Part shown: piece by piece, positions 7,064 through 16,296 of the stretch
How positions within the stretch are numbered: the first letter of the stretch is position 1
Layout of the letters: each line of letters opens with the position of its first letter
Origin: Pimelobacter sp.
GTDB lineage: Bacteria > Actinomycetota > Actinomycetes > Propionibacteriales > Nocardioidaceae
Length of the DNA stretch: 33,684 nt
Direction: 5' to 3'
Assembly: GCA_002698575.1 (NCBI GenBank)
Contig: NZZG01000098.1
Span: 1-33,684, forward strand
Made by a program: the position numbers and the translations under genes
Notes under the pieces: model-generated
What the model was told of the DNA's origin: nothing
Databases searched by the model: none
The model's input: the letters and a program-made list of their open reading frames with translations, nothing else

Positions 7064-7069
7064 ACCCTA
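7064..7069 (-). promoter_or_regulatory. Leaderless -10 box for moaA
   Basis: Minus-strand TAGGGT lies 6 bases before the moaA ATG, with only GGGGGC between them. This fits leaderless transcription. Confidence 0.55.
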
Positions 7070-7094
7070 CGGGTCGTCGGCTAGCCCCCGGAGA

Positions 7095-7100
7095 TAGATT
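7095..7100 (+). promoter_or_regulatory. Leaderless -10 box for the SURF1 gene
   Basis: TAGATT lies 6 bases before the GTG start at 7107. No Shine-Dalgarno is present, and the box supports this GTG as the true start. Confidence 0.55.
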
Positions 7101-7106
7101 TCCCGG

Positions 7107-7919
7107 GTGCGGTCCTTCCGGTTCCTCCTCAGCCGACGGTGGGCTCTCTTCGCCCTGGTGGTCGTGCTCCTCGCCTCTGCGGCGTGGTGGCTGGGCGAGT
7201 GGCAGTTCGGTCGGCTGGAGGACCGGAAGCAGAGCAACGCCATCATCCGCGCAAACGAGGCTCGGGCACCCGCACCGGTCGACGCGGTCCTGGCGCGCTC
7301 GGAGCCGGTCGAGGAGGACCAGGAGTGGCGTCGGGTCACGGCCACGGGCACCTACGACGCGGCCAGCACGATCATCGTGCGCTACCGCAGCGGACCCTCG
7401 GGCGAGCCCGGCGTCGACATCGTCGTGCCGCTGGTGACCCCGTCCGGCACCGCGCTCGTCGTGGACCGCGGCTTCCTGCAGATCGACACCCGCTCCGCCG
7501 ACATCGGCGACGTGCCCCCCGCCCCGGCCGGCGAGGTGACCGTGACCGGCTGGGTGCGCGTCGACGGCACGGGCAGCAGCACCGAGGTCGAGGACCTGTC
7601 CGCGCGGGCGATCAACTCCCAGCGCATCGCCGAGGCGATCGGCCGACCCACCTTCGGCGGCTTCGTCGACCTGACGGCGGAGGACCCCGACCCGGGGAGC
7701 CCGCTCCTCCTGCGCGAGCTTCCCGACCTCGACAACGGCCCGCACTTCTTCTACGGCCTGCAGTGGTGGTTCTTCGGGGTGCTCGCCCTGTTCGGCTTCG
7801 GCTACCTGGCCTACGACGAGCTCCGGCGAGGTCCTCGGGGCGAGCGTCCGCACCGCCCCCAGCGCCCGCAGCGCGAGCGGCGGACGAACGTGCCGGCCGC
7901 CTACCAGCGCAAGGGCTGA
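7107..7919 (+). CDS. SURF1-like cytochrome oxidase assembly protein
   Basis: SURF1 proteins help insert heme A into subunit I of aa3-type cytochrome c oxidase at the membrane. The 270 residues show the family layout: an N-terminal membrane helix (about 11-30) followed by WQFGRLEDR, a large extracytoplasmic domain, and a second helix (about 217-237) preceded by GPHFFYGLQWW, which holds the conserved His 213. The tail after 240 is Arg/Pro-rich and cytoplasmic. The GTG start is fixed by a -10 box 6 bases upstream. With ctaA and ctaB further along, it places much of the heme A pathway in this window. It converges on the ABC exporter gene with a 23-base gap. Confidence 0.9.
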   Translation: MRSFRFLLSRRWALFALVVVLLASAAWWLGEWQFGRLEDRKQSNAIIRANEARAPAPVDAVLARSEPVEEDQEWRRVTATGTYDAASTIIVRYRSGPSGEPGVDIVVPLVTPSGTALVVDRGFLQIDTRSADIGDVPPAPAGEVTVTGWVRVDGTGSSTEVEDLSARAINSQRIAEAIGRPTFGGFVDLTAEDPDPGSPLLLRELPDLDNGPHFFYGLQWWFFGVLALFGFGYLAYDELRRGPRGERPHRPQRPQRERRTNVPAAYQRKG

Positions 7920-7942
7920 ACCCGGCTCGCCGTCCGTCCCGG

Positions 7943-9829
7943 TCAGGCGGGATCGACCACGGCCTCCTCGACGAAGAACTGGGTGCGGTACAGGTCGGCG
8001 TAGAGCCCGTCCTGGGCCAAGAGGTCGCTGTGCGTGCCGAACTCCACGATCCGGCCGTCGTCGAGCACCAGGATCTGATCGGCGTTGCGCACCGTCGAGA
8101 GCCGGTGGGCGATCACCAAGGACGTCCTGCCCTCCAGGGCGGCGTCGAGGGCGCGCTGCACCGCTGCCTCGGACTCGCTGTCCAGGTGCGCGGTGGCCTC
8201 GTCGAGCACCACGATCGCCGGCGACTTGAGCAGCAGCCGTGCGATCGCCAGGCGCTGCCGCTCCCCGCCGGACAACCGGTACCCGCGGTCGCCCACGACC
8301 GTGTCGAGGCCGTCGGGGAGCTCGCGGACGAGGCGCGCGACCTGGGCCGCCTCCAGCGCCTCCCAGATCTGCTCGTCGGTGCTGCCGGGGCGCGCGTACA
8401 GCAGGTTGGCGCGGATGGTGTCGTGGAACATGTGGGCGTCCTGGGTCACGTAGCCCACGACGTCCTCCAGGGACTGCAGCGTGACGTCGCGCACGTCGTG
8501 GCCCCCCACTCGTACGGCGCCCCGCTGGGCGTCGTACAGACGCGCGACGAGGTGGGTCACCGTGGACTTGCCGGCGCCCGAAGGGCCGACCAGGGCGACC
8601 ATCTGGCCCGGCTCGGCCACGAAGCCGACGTCGGTCAGCACCTGGGCGTGCTCGCGCGACTCGGTGCGTCGCAGCGCCTCCAGCGAGCCGAGCGAGACCT
8701 CGTCGGCCTGGGGATAGGTGAAGCAGACGTGGTCGAACTCCAGGCGGGCGGCCGTCCGGGGCAGCGCGACGGCGTCGTGCTTCTCCGTGATCAACGAGGG
8801 CAGGTCGAGGACCTCGAAGACCCGCTCGAAGCTCACCAGCGCCGTCATCACGTCGATACGGACGTTGGACAGGCCCTGCAGGGGACCCAGCAGGCGCAGC
8901 AGCAGGGTGGCCAGGGCCAGGAGCGTGCCCACTGTCAGGGAGCCGTTGATCGCGAGGTAGCCACCCACGCCGTAGACCAGGGCCGTGGCCAGGGCGGGGA
9001 CCAAGGTCATCGCCGCCCCGAAGACCCGGGTGATGAGCGAGATCCGGATGCCGAGGTCGCGCACGTTCGCCGCCTTCGTGCCGAAGAGGGCGTCCTCCTC
9101 GCCGCGTCGGCCGAAGAGCTTCAGCAGCATCGCGCCACCGACGTTGAAGCGCTCGGTCATCAGGTTTCCGAGGTCCGCGTTGCCGTCCATCTGCTCCCGG
9201 GTGAGCCCGGCCAGTCGCGCACCCACCCAGCGCGAGACGAGGAGCAGGATCGGGAAGAGGAGCAGGCAGAGCAGCGTGACCTGCCAGCTCAGGAAGAGCA
9301 TCGTGACCCCGACGACGCCCACGGCGATCACGTTGGACACCGTGCTCCCCAGAGCCGAGGTGAAGGCTCGTTGGGCGCCGATCACGTCGTTGTTCAGGCG
9401 GGAGACCAGGGCCCCGGTCTGGGTGCGGGTGAAGAACGCCAGCGACTGGCGTTGGACATGGGCGAAGACCTGGGTGCGCAGGTCGTAGATGAGCCCCTCA
9501 CCGATCCGGGAGGAGAACCACCCGCCGAGGATGGCCAGGGCGGCCGTGAACAGGGCGACCGCGACCATGGCCAGTGCCGCGGTGGCGACGACGCTGGTGT
9601 CCCCGGCGATGATCCCGTCGTCGACGGCGTACTTGACCAGCAGCGGCAGGACCACCACCATCGCGGCATCGACGACGGTGACGCCGAGGAAGACGGCGAT
9701 GAGGCCGCGGTGCGGCCGGGCGAAGCCCAGGACGCGACGAACGGTCTCGCGGCCCAGCTTGTTGGACACCGCACTGCGATCGGAGCGCAGGTGGCGCCAC
9801 GCGGCGGCGTTGGGATTCATGGAGGACAC
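7943..9829 (-). CDS. ABC exporter, fused permease and ATPase
   Basis: The 628-residue half-transporter has six transmembrane helices between about 40 and 320 and a nucleotide-binding domain after about 360. It has Walker A GPSGAGKST (415-423), signature LSGGE (519-523), Walker B IVVLDEAT (539-546) and the switch histidine H575. It would work as a homodimer, or with a partner, exporting an unidentified lipid, peptide or drug. A stretch between TYPQADEVSL and the Walker A is longer than usual (SLEALRRTESREHAQ), a small insertion in the ATPase. The GTG start at 9827-9829 is chosen because a strong AGGAGGT lies 6 bases upstream; an ATG three codons later is possible. It follows the crotonase-like gene by 23 bases and is probably co-transcribed. 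Confidence 0.9.
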   Translation of the reverse strand: MSSMNPNAAAWRHLRSDRSAVSNKLGRETVRRVLGFARPHRGLIAVFLGVTVVDAAMVVVLPLLVKYAVDDGIIAGDTSVVATAALAMVAVALFTAALAILGGWFSSRIGEGLIYDLRTQVFAHVQRQSLAFFTRTQTGALVSRLNNDVIGAQRAFTSALGSTVSNVIAVGVVGVTMLFLSWQVTLLCLLLFPILLLVSRWVGARLAGLTREQMDGNADLGNLMTERFNVGGAMLLKLFGRRGEEDALFGTKAANVRDLGIRISLITRVFGAAMTLVPALATALVYGVGGYLAINGSLTVGTLLALATLLLRLLGPLQGLSNVRIDVMTALVSFERVFEVLDLPSLITEKHDAVALPRTAARLEFDHVCFTYPQADEVSLGSLEALRRTESREHAQVLTDVGFVAEPGQMVALVGPSGAGKSTVTHLVARLYDAQRGAVRVGGHDVRDVTLQSLEDVVGYVTQDAHMFHDTIRANLLYARPGSTDEQIWEALEAAQVARLVRELPDGLDTVVGDRGYRLSGGERQRLAIARLLLKSPAIVVLDEATAHLDSESEAAVQRALDAALEGRTSLVIAHRLSTVRNADQILVLDDGRIVEFGTHSDLLAQDGLYADLYRTQFFVEEAVVDPA

Positions 9830-9835
9830 GTGTCC

Positions 9836-9842
9836 ACCTCCT
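9836..9842 (-). promoter_or_regulatory. Strong ribosome binding site of the ABC exporter
   Basis: Minus-strand AGGAGGT is complementary to the 16S anti-SD end and lies 6 bases before the GTG at 9829. It decides the start and contrasts with the SD-less, leaderless genes around it, as expected for the second gene of an operon. Confidence 0.6.
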
Positions 9843-9852
9843 GGTGCGGCGC

Positions 9853-10647
9853 CTACTCGGCAGGAGTCATCAGGGCCGCCAGCTCACGGAAGCGACGCGT
9901 CTGCGCCTCGCGTTCGAGGCGGCACTGCTCGTCGAGCTCACGCCCTGCCGCTCCCAGCAGCAGTGCCTTGGTTTCTCGGACCGCACCCGGGAGTGGCGCG
10001 GTGAGGGCGGTCACGAGGTCGGTGACCACGGTGTCGAGCTCCGCCTCCGGCACGGCGGTCAACGCCAGGCCGATGGCGACGGCCTCGCTCGCTCCAACCA
10101 TCCGTGCGGTGGCGCAGATCTCCAGCGCCCTCGCATAGCCAACCGCCTCGACCAGCGGTTTTGTTCCCGCCAGGTCGGGGACCAGGCCCAGTGCCGACTC
10201 CTTCATGCACAGCTGGGCGTCCTCGGAGAGGACCCGCAGGTCGCAGGCCAGGGCGAGCTGGAAGCCGGCGCCGATCGCGTAGCCGCGCACGACGGCGATC
10301 GAGACGAACCTCGGGTCGCTCAACCAGACGAAGCCGTCCTGGTACGCCCTGATCGTCGAGGACACCTCGTCGTCCGGCAGCGCCAGCAGGCCGGCGACGC
10401 TCTCCTGGCCGTCTCCCCCACCGGGGGTGAGCAGGTTGCGATCCAGTCCGGCGGAGAACGTGCTCCCCTCACCGGTGAGCACGACGACGCGGACCTCGTC
10501 GGGGATCTGCTCACCGAGCCGGGCCAGGGTGCGCCACATGGTCGGCGTCTGCGAGTTGCGCGAGGCAGGACGGTCCAGCGTGATCGTGGCGACCGCGCCG
10601 TCGATCTCGTAGCGCAGTCCGGCGGTGGCGAGGTCCTCAGGTGTCAT
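9853..10647 (-). CDS. Enoyl-CoA hydratase/isomerase (crotonase) family protein
   Basis: The 264-residue crotonase-fold protein has oxyanion-hole segments TFSAGLD and GYAIGAGFQLALACD. In true enoyl-CoA hydratases two glutamates activate water. Here the first is replaced by Gln (Q130, in GAGFQL), while the second is kept (E150, in MKESALG). It may therefore be an isomerase or another crotonase-type enzyme; substrate is unknown. The ATG at 10645-10647 is preferred over a GTG 11 codons upstream because TAGACT lies 7 bases before it. It heads a likely operon with the ABC exporter. From memory, the homologous spot in M. tuberculosis holds echA12 next to an ABC-F gene, as here. Confidence 0.85.
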   Translation of the reverse strand: MTPEDLATAGLRYEIDGAVATITLDRPASRNSQTPTMWRTLARLGEQIPDEVRVVVLTGEGSTFSAGLDRNLLTPGGGDGQESVAGLLALPDDEVSSTIRAYQDGFVWLSDPRFVSIAVVRGYAIGAGFQLALACDLRVLSEDAQLCMKESALGLVPDLAGTKPLVEAVGYARALEICATARMVGASEAVAIGLALTAVPEAELDTVVTDLVTALTAPLPGAVRETKALLLGAAGRELDEQCRLEREAQTRRFRELAALMTPAE

Positions 10648-10654
10648 GCCGGAG

Positions 10655-10660
10655 AGTCTA
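10655..10660 (-). promoter_or_regulatory. Leaderless -10 box for the crotonase-like gene
   Basis: Minus-strand TAGACT lies 7 bases before the ATG at 10647, with no Shine-Dalgarno. It decides the start codon and would drive the downstream ABC exporter too. Confidence 0.55.
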
Positions 10661-10725
10661 GGGAGCCGAGCGGACGGCACGGCACGGCCTCCGCGGCCCC
10701 TGTCCCGACCCGCCCCGTCTCGACG

Positions 10726-10740
10726 CGGCCGGCTCGGCCG
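10726..10740 (-). terminator. GC hairpin just after the ABC-F gene
   Basis: Two CGGCCG arms separated by GCT form a 6-base stem with a 3-base loop, 3 bases beyond the ABC-F stop codon. No T-run follows. Position makes a terminator likely. Confidence 0.4.
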
Positions 10741-10743
10741 TGG

Positions 10744-12342
<1,599 letters not shown>

Positions 12343-12449
12343 GGCGTGCAGCAGTCTCTCTGTGGTGACAGGCAGGGTGCGACCAATCTGGCGACCGATC
12401 GCAGGAGTGAGCCGGACGGGCGGGCGAGTCCGAGCACGCCGGCTCCGCC

Positions 12450-12455
12450 TAGTCT
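12450..12455 (+). promoter_or_regulatory. Leaderless -10 box for the metallopeptidase gene
   Basis: TAGTCT lies 7 bases before the ATG at 12463. It supports this ATG and not any start further upstream in the long open frame. Confidence 0.55.
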
Positions 12456-12462
12456 GTCAGCC

Positions 12463-13404
12463 ATGCGTTTCAACCCGAAGTCGCGGCTGGACAGGAGCCG
12501 GGTGTCCGACGCCGGCCGAGGCCGGTCCGCAGGTCGATCCCGAGGCCGCTCCGCGTCGTCCGGAGGGATGCCCATCCCCGGCGGCGCCGTCGGGGGTGGC
12601 GGGATCGCCGGACTCGTCATCGCGGTCGTCGTCATCTTCTTGGTCAGCCAAGCGGGCGATGACGTCCCCGGAATGGGCACGGACAGCGGCTACGACGCGG
12701 GTGCGTTCACCGACACCGGTCGCTACGACGGGTGCCGCACCGGCGAGGACGCCAACGCCAGCGCCGACTGCGCACGCGTCGCGGTCGAGAACTCCCTCAC
12801 CGACTTCTGGGCCGACGAGCTCGGCTCGCGGTTCCGCCCCGAGGAGGCCATCGTCACCTTCTCCGGCGGCATCGACACGGCGTGCGGCGGCGCCTCGTCC
12901 GACACCGGCCCATTCTACTGCTCGGCGGACGAGACCATCTACCTCGACGACGCCTTCTTCGACGACGTGCTGGCGGGTGCTCTCGACGGCCCCCGCGGAG
13001 CGTTCGTGGAGCCCTACGTGCTGGCCCACGAGTACGGCCACCACATCTCCTACCTCATCGGCACGCTCGGGAAGGTCACCGGTGAGAAGGGTCCCCAGAG
13101 CAGCGGCGTGCGGCTCGAGCTGCAGGCCGACTGCTTCGCCGGTGTCTGGACCAAGCACGCGACCGAGACCGAGGACGCCGAGGGCAACGTGCTGCTGCTC
13201 GAGCTGAGCCAGGCCGACATCGACACCGCCCTGGCAGCGGCCAAGGCGGTGGGGGACGACTACATCCAGCGGCAGTCGGGGCGACGGGTCGACGAGGAGG
13301 TCTGGACCCACGGGTCGTCGGAGCAGCGGCGTACGTGGTTCATGACCGGGTACGACCAGGGCAGCATGGAGGCGTGCGACACGTTCGGGGCCGACCGGGT
13401 CTGA
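12463..13404 (+). CDS. YpfJ-type neutral zinc metallopeptidase, membrane-anchored
   Basis: This encodes 313 residues. A basic, Arg/Ser-rich N-terminus is followed by a Gly-rich stretch and one membrane helix (about 47-63), so the catalytic domain is extracytoplasmic. The zinc motif HEYGHH is at 189-194 (H189, E190, H193), and E219 in RLELQADC fits the third ligand; Cys residues at 91, 103, 141, 153 and 224 could form disulfides. These are the hallmarks of the YpfJ/putative neutral zinc metallopeptidase family, whose substrate is not established. The open frame extends far upstream over the ABC-F gene, but the -10 box and membrane-protein layout place the start at this ATG. Confidence 0.9.
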   Translation: MRFNPKSRLDRSRVSDAGRGRSAGRSRGRSASSGGMPIPGGAVGGGGIAGLVIAVVVIFLVSQAGDDVPGMGTDSGYDAGAFTDTGRYDGCRTGEDANASADCARVAVENSLTDFWADELGSRFRPEEAIVTFSGGIDTACGGASSDTGPFYCSADETIYLDDAFFDDVLAGALDGPRGAFVEPYVLAHEYGHHISYLIGTLGKVTGEKGPQSSGVRLELQADCFAGVWTKHATETEDAEGNVLLLELSQADIDTALAAAKAVGDDYIQRQSGRRVDEEVWTHGSSEQRRTWFMTGYDQGSMEACDTFGADRV

Positions 13405-13449
13405 GGGTCGCCGGCGTCGGCCACCTCACCCGACGTCGATGAGCGCACC

Positions 13450-13466
13450 GCGAGGTCGTTCCTCGC
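13450..13466. terminator. Bidirectional terminator hairpin between convergent genes
   Basis: GCGAGG and CCTCGC pair perfectly around a 5-base loop. The hairpin directly abuts the stop codon of the minus-strand kinase-like gene and lies 45 bases after the metallopeptidase stop, so it could serve both. Confidence 0.5.
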
Positions 13467-14372
13467 TCACCACCCCAGGAGCGCCTCGACCTGGGCGAAC
13501 TGGCGTTGCAACGTGCGCAGGTGCGGGGCGACGGCCGGGTGCCGGTACTTCGACGCCAGTGCTCCCTCCCCGGTGGCGACCCGGGCCAGGGCCCACTCCG
13601 CCCGCCCCAGCGCCGTGTACACCGCGGTGACCTGCGCTCCCAGCAGGACGTCGTCGCGCGCCGCCGCCCCGTCGAGACCCATCAGGTAGGCGTCCAGCAA
13701 CGGTTCGAACTCCTCGCGCGCTCCCAGCGAGAAGAACCCCAGGTCGCCGCCCACCGGGCCGATGCCCAGCGTCGCCCAGTCGATGGCCAATGCGTCGTCG
13801 CCTCGGCGTCCCGGCACGTTGGCCAGGGTCGGGTCCCCGTGCTGGGGCACCTGCGGCAGCGCCTCCAGGGCGGAGAGGAAGGTCTCGCGTCGCGACCACA
13901 GGCTGTCGGCGATGTCAGCCACCGTCGTGCGCGCCAGCGTCGGCCAGCCCCCCGCACGGTGCTGGGTGGCCCGTAGCCGCGAGCGCAGGAGCCCCTGGGC
14001 CAAGAACGTCGGACGAGGCAGGTCGGAGCCCGCGAAGCGTCCGAGCGAGAGAGCGACGAACAACCCGGTGACCGCGGCCTCCTCGACCCACTCCCGGGTG
14101 ATCGTGATGCCCTCCGCGTCCTCCTCGACCGTCGCTGCCGCAGCACACAGGCCGACCGTGCGGGCGGTGACGCCGGTGGCGAGGACGTCGGCCTCGCGTC
14201 GCCAGTACGCGACATGGCGCGGGTCGCTGAGCTCGCTGGGGTCGTGCGGGGAGGGCACGGCCAGTCGCTTGATCACGACGGGATGGTCACCGACCGCGGC
14301 ACGCCACACCCCGACGGTCGACGGGGCGGCGCCTCCGGGCAGCGCGACCCACCCCGGCTCGGGCTCCCACAT
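13467..14372 (-). CDS. Aminoglycoside-phosphotransferase-fold protein
   Basis: The 301-residue protein has the kinase-like APH fold: a lysine in PVVIKRL (K35), a pairing glutamate in WRREADVL (E60), the catalytic loop HGDPTLAN (178-185) and the metal-binding aspartate in LAIDWATLG (D198), followed by GPVGGDLGFF. Such proteins phosphorylate small molecules; the family includes resistance enzymes but also choline and sugar kinases, and nothing here indicates an antibiotic substrate. The ATG at 14370-14372 is chosen over an ATG 14 codons upstream because TAGCGT lies 7 bases before it. Confidence 0.75.
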   Translation of the reverse strand: MWEPEPGWVALPGGAAPSTVGVWRAAVGDHPVVIKRLAVPSPHDPSELSDPRHVAYWRREADVLATGVTARTVGLCAAAATVEEDAEGITITREWVEEAAVTGLFVALSLGRFAGSDLPRPTFLAQGLLRSRLRATQHRAGGWPTLARTTVADIADSLWSRRETFLSALEALPQVPQHGDPTLANVPGRRGDDALAIDWATLGIGPVGGDLGFFSLGAREEFEPLLDAYLMGLDGAAARDDVLLGAQVTAVYTALGRAEWALARVATGEGALASKYRHPAVAPHLRTLQRQFAQVEALLGW

Positions 14373-14379
14373 GGGAGCG

Positions 14380-14385
14380 ACGCTA
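14380..14385 (-). promoter_or_regulatory. Leaderless -10 box for the APH-fold gene
   Basis: Minus-strand TAGCGT is 7 bases before the ATG at 14372. It selects this start and indicates a transcript separate from the upstream acVLRF1 gene. Confidence 0.5.
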
Positions 14386-14433
14386 CTGGACACCACGCCG
14401 ACAACCGGGCACATTCGCCCGGTTCAGCGCGGG

Positions 14434-15042
14434 TCAGGCGTTCGTGACGTCGACCTGGATCGCCCCGGCATCGATCACCGACTGCTCCAGCACGCCCCGC
14501 CGCGGGTCCGGCACGGCCAGCCAGGGGTCGACCACACGGAGCCGGGACAGCCGAGGGTCACCCAGCACCTCCCCGACCGCCGCGTGGTCCCCACCGGTGA
14601 CGACAGGACCGCGGCAGTCACCCAGGATCCGTACGGCGTGCTCGGCGGCCGCCTCGTAGGCCTGCCGCGCCTGGTTGTCGCGACGCCGGGCGAAGCGCTG
14701 CTGCGACTGTCCGCCGGCCTTGGTCCGACCCTGCACGTGGCGCTGACCCGTCTTCGACTCCCCCATCGCCGCACCCTTCATCCTGGCCATCGCGAAGCCC
14801 CCCTTGCGCACGAGCAGCACGCCCCAGTCGCCGGGCACCACCAGCGCCGCGACGAGGTCCCCCGGGGTCGCGGGTCCGTCGTACGCCGCGCCGTACGGCA
14901 GCCGCGCCGTGGCGTGCGAGCCGTCCTCGGCCGCGCCGAGGAGGACGCCGTCCGCGACCCGGTAGGTCGTGGGACCGTGGCCCCGTTCGAAGTTCTCGCA
15001 CCAGCGCGGCCAGCGTGAGGACGGGACGAGGACGCTGACCAT
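14434..15042 (-). CDS. acVLRF1 family (Vms1-like release factor) peptidyl-tRNA hydrolase
   Basis: The 202-residue protein matches the actinobacterial Vms1-like release factor 1 family. Members have an eRF1-like catalytic domain and are proposed to release nascent peptides from stalled ribosomes or free large subunits. The diagnostic segment is SKTGQRHVQGRTKAGGQSQQ (about 96-115), holding a GGQ-like loop (GGQSQQ, 110-115), followed by a very basic helix RFARRRDNQARQAYEAAA. The C-terminal part (VVTGGDHAAVGEVL and a closing beta strand) also fits the eRF1 domain 2 fold. The ATG at 15040-15042 has a -10 box 6 bases upstream. It sits between a GNAT gene and an APH-fold gene with no obvious functional link. 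Confidence 0.82.
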   Translation of the reverse strand: MVSVLVPSSRWPRWCENFERGHGPTTYRVADGVLLGAAEDGSHATARLPYGAAYDGPATPGDLVAALVVPGDWGVLLVRKGGFAMARMKGAAMGESKTGQRHVQGRTKAGGQSQQRFARRRDNQARQAYEAAAEHAVRILGDCRGPVVTGGDHAAVGEVLGDPRLSRLRVVDPWLAVPDPRRGVLEQSVIDAGAIQVDVTNA

Positions 15043-15048
15043 GCCGCG

Positions 15049-15054
15049 AACCTA
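15049..15054 (-). promoter_or_regulatory. Leaderless -10 box for the acVLRF1 gene
   Basis: Minus-strand TAGGTT lies 6 bases before the ATG at 15042, inside the 25-base gap after the GNAT gene. It indicates an independent, leaderless transcript. Confidence 0.55.
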
Positions 15055-15067
15055 CGGCGTGGCGTGG

Positions 15068-16093
15068 TCAGCCGCGACGGCGCCCGGCAAGATCCATCGT
15101 CCAGTAGGTGCACGTCTCCCGGGCCAGGTGCTCGACCCCGCGGGGGTCGCGTCGCCGCACCTCGTCGACCGGCGCCAAGCCGGGTCGGAACGCCCACCCC
15201 AGCCGCTGGACGATGGCCAGGGCCGCATCGTCGTCCGGCACCAGGGCGAGCCCGACCAGGGCGGCCCCCTGTTCCTGGGCCACCCCCGCCGCCGCTCCCA
15301 GCAGTGCCGTCGCAACCCCGCGACGGCGCGCCCGCTCGACCACGTTGAGCAGATGGACCTCGGGATGCGCTCCGACGCCCGCGCGCACCTCGGGGAACAC
15401 CGAGACGGACTCGAGCACGACGTGGCCGACCACCTGGCCGCGGTCCCAGGCCAGCAGGTAGGTCGCCTCCCCGGCCTGCTGCCGCTCGAAGCGAGCGCGG
15501 TGATCGCCTCGTCCGGTGGGCAGCCCGTGCTCGGCGGCCGCCACGTCGGCCGCACTGCTGCAGGGGCGTACCTCGACCGGCAGGTGGTCGCGCTCGAGCG
15601 AGCGGTGGAACCAGACCGTCTGCCAGTGCCACTCCTGGCCGGCCTCACGCCAGGTCTCCGACCAGTCGAGCGCGCGGTAGAAGGCCAACGCCTCGGGCTG
15701 GTGGTCCCCCACGTCGAGCAGCAGGTCGGTGAAGCCGTGGCGTCGCGCGGCCTCCTCGAGGGCCGTCATCAGGCTGCGACCCACACCTCGGCGACGCACG
15801 GCGGGATGCACGCGCAGCCGGACCAGGCGCCCCAGCCGGGGGCGTCCGCGGACCGGCCGCAGCCCGCCCACACCGACCACGTGACCGTCCTGCACGGCGA
15901 CGACCAGGTCGCCCCCCGCCCGGAGGACCGTGCCCTCGGGATCGACGAGGTCCGCGGGTCCGCTCGGCGCCGCGCGACGCGCCCGCAGCGGCACCGGGAC
16001 GGTGGGATCCTCGGTGACCCCGGCATCAGGCAGGTGGGCCAACGCCCACAGGAACGGCAGGTCGTCGGGCTCGTAGGGACGTACGGCGATCAT
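15068..16093 (-). CDS. Tandem GNAT N-acetyltransferase
   Basis: The 341 residues contain two GNAT folds in one chain. The first (about 1-165) has the acetyl-CoA loop VHPAVRRRGVGRSLM around 95-109. The second (about 172-335) has LNVVERARRRGVATALL around 249-265, and both have the usual following helix and beta strand (LLLDVGDHQPEALAFYRALD, ALVPDDDAALAIVQRLGW). GNATs move an acetyl group from acetyl-CoA to an amine; substrate is unknown, and the two halves differ enough that one may be structural. The start is the ATG at 16091-16093, with a G-rich stretch upstream. The 218 bases before it hold a duplicated repeat. Confidence 0.82.
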   Translation of the reverse strand: MIAVRPYEPDDLPFLWALAHLPDAGVTEDPTVPVPLRARRAAPSGPADLVDPEGTVLRAGGDLVVAVQDGHVVGVGGLRPVRGRPRLGRLVRLRVHPAVRRRGVGRSLMTALEEAARRHGFTDLLLDVGDHQPEALAFYRALDWSETWREAGQEWHWQTVWFHRSLERDHLPVEVRPCSSAADVAAAEHGLPTGRGDHRARFERQQAGEATYLLAWDRGQVVGHVVLESVSVFPEVRAGVGAHPEVHLLNVVERARRRGVATALLGAAAGVAQEQGAALVGLALVPDDDAALAIVQRLGWAFRPGLAPVDEVRRRDPRGVEHLARETCTYWTMDLAGRRRG

Positions 16094-16142
16094 CGCCCCA
16101 CCATCGCAGGTCCACCGGTGTGGCGCGAGGAGTCATCATCGG

Positions 16143-16198
16143 CAGGCTCACCCGCGCGCACGCTCGACCTCGCCGGGTCGCAGGTCCACTCGCTGCGC
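16143..16198. repeat. 56-base direct repeat, copy 1
   Basis: This 56-base segment matches copy 2 (16241-16296) at 53 of 56 positions. At its right end GCAGGT (16180-16185) can pair with ACCTGC (16200-16205), a shorter hairpin than in copy 2. Both copies lie between the suf operon end and the GNAT gene. The sequence is extragenic. Confidence 0.75.
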
Positions 16199-16212
16199 CA
16201 CCTGCCCCACGC

Positions 16213-16226
16213 CGGGTCTCGACCCG
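16213..16226. repeat. Short inverted repeat between the two 56-base copies
   Basis: CGGGTC-TC-GACCCG is a perfect 6-base inverted repeat with a 2-base centre. The 2-base loop is too tight for a good RNA hairpin, so if functional it is more likely a DNA site or a remnant of a repeat element. Confidence 0.35.
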
Positions 16227-16240
16227 CCGTCGCGGGTTCG

Positions 16241-16296
16241 CAGGCTCACCCGCGCGCTCGCTCGACCTCTTCGGGTCGCAGGTCCACTCGCTGCGC
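16241..16296. repeat. 56-base direct repeat, copy 2
   Basis: This copy differs from copy 1 at three positions (A to T, and GC to TT in the middle). Its end forms the left arm and loop of the strong hairpin that follows. Together the copies look like a small REP-type element or a local duplication. Confidence 0.75.

Noticed and set aside
6033..7853. 606-residue minus-strand frame over moaA and SURF1
   Set aside because: It spans a real minus-strand gene in another frame and a plus-strand gene antisense; Arg/Gly/Pro-rich and without motifs.
7139..10138. 999-residue plus-strand frame
   Set aside because: It runs out of frame through SURF1 and antisense to the ABC exporter; composition is that of a shadow frame.
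13467..14372. Antibiotic resistance gene (aminoglycoside phosphotransferase)
   Set aside because: Only the shared kinase-like fold is visible, and the gene has the same base composition and promoter type as its core neighbours; nothing indicates an antibiotic substrate.
16143..16296. Insertion-sequence ends or attachment site
   Set aside because: The copies are direct, not inverted, no transposase or integrase frame is between them, and no target duplication is seen.
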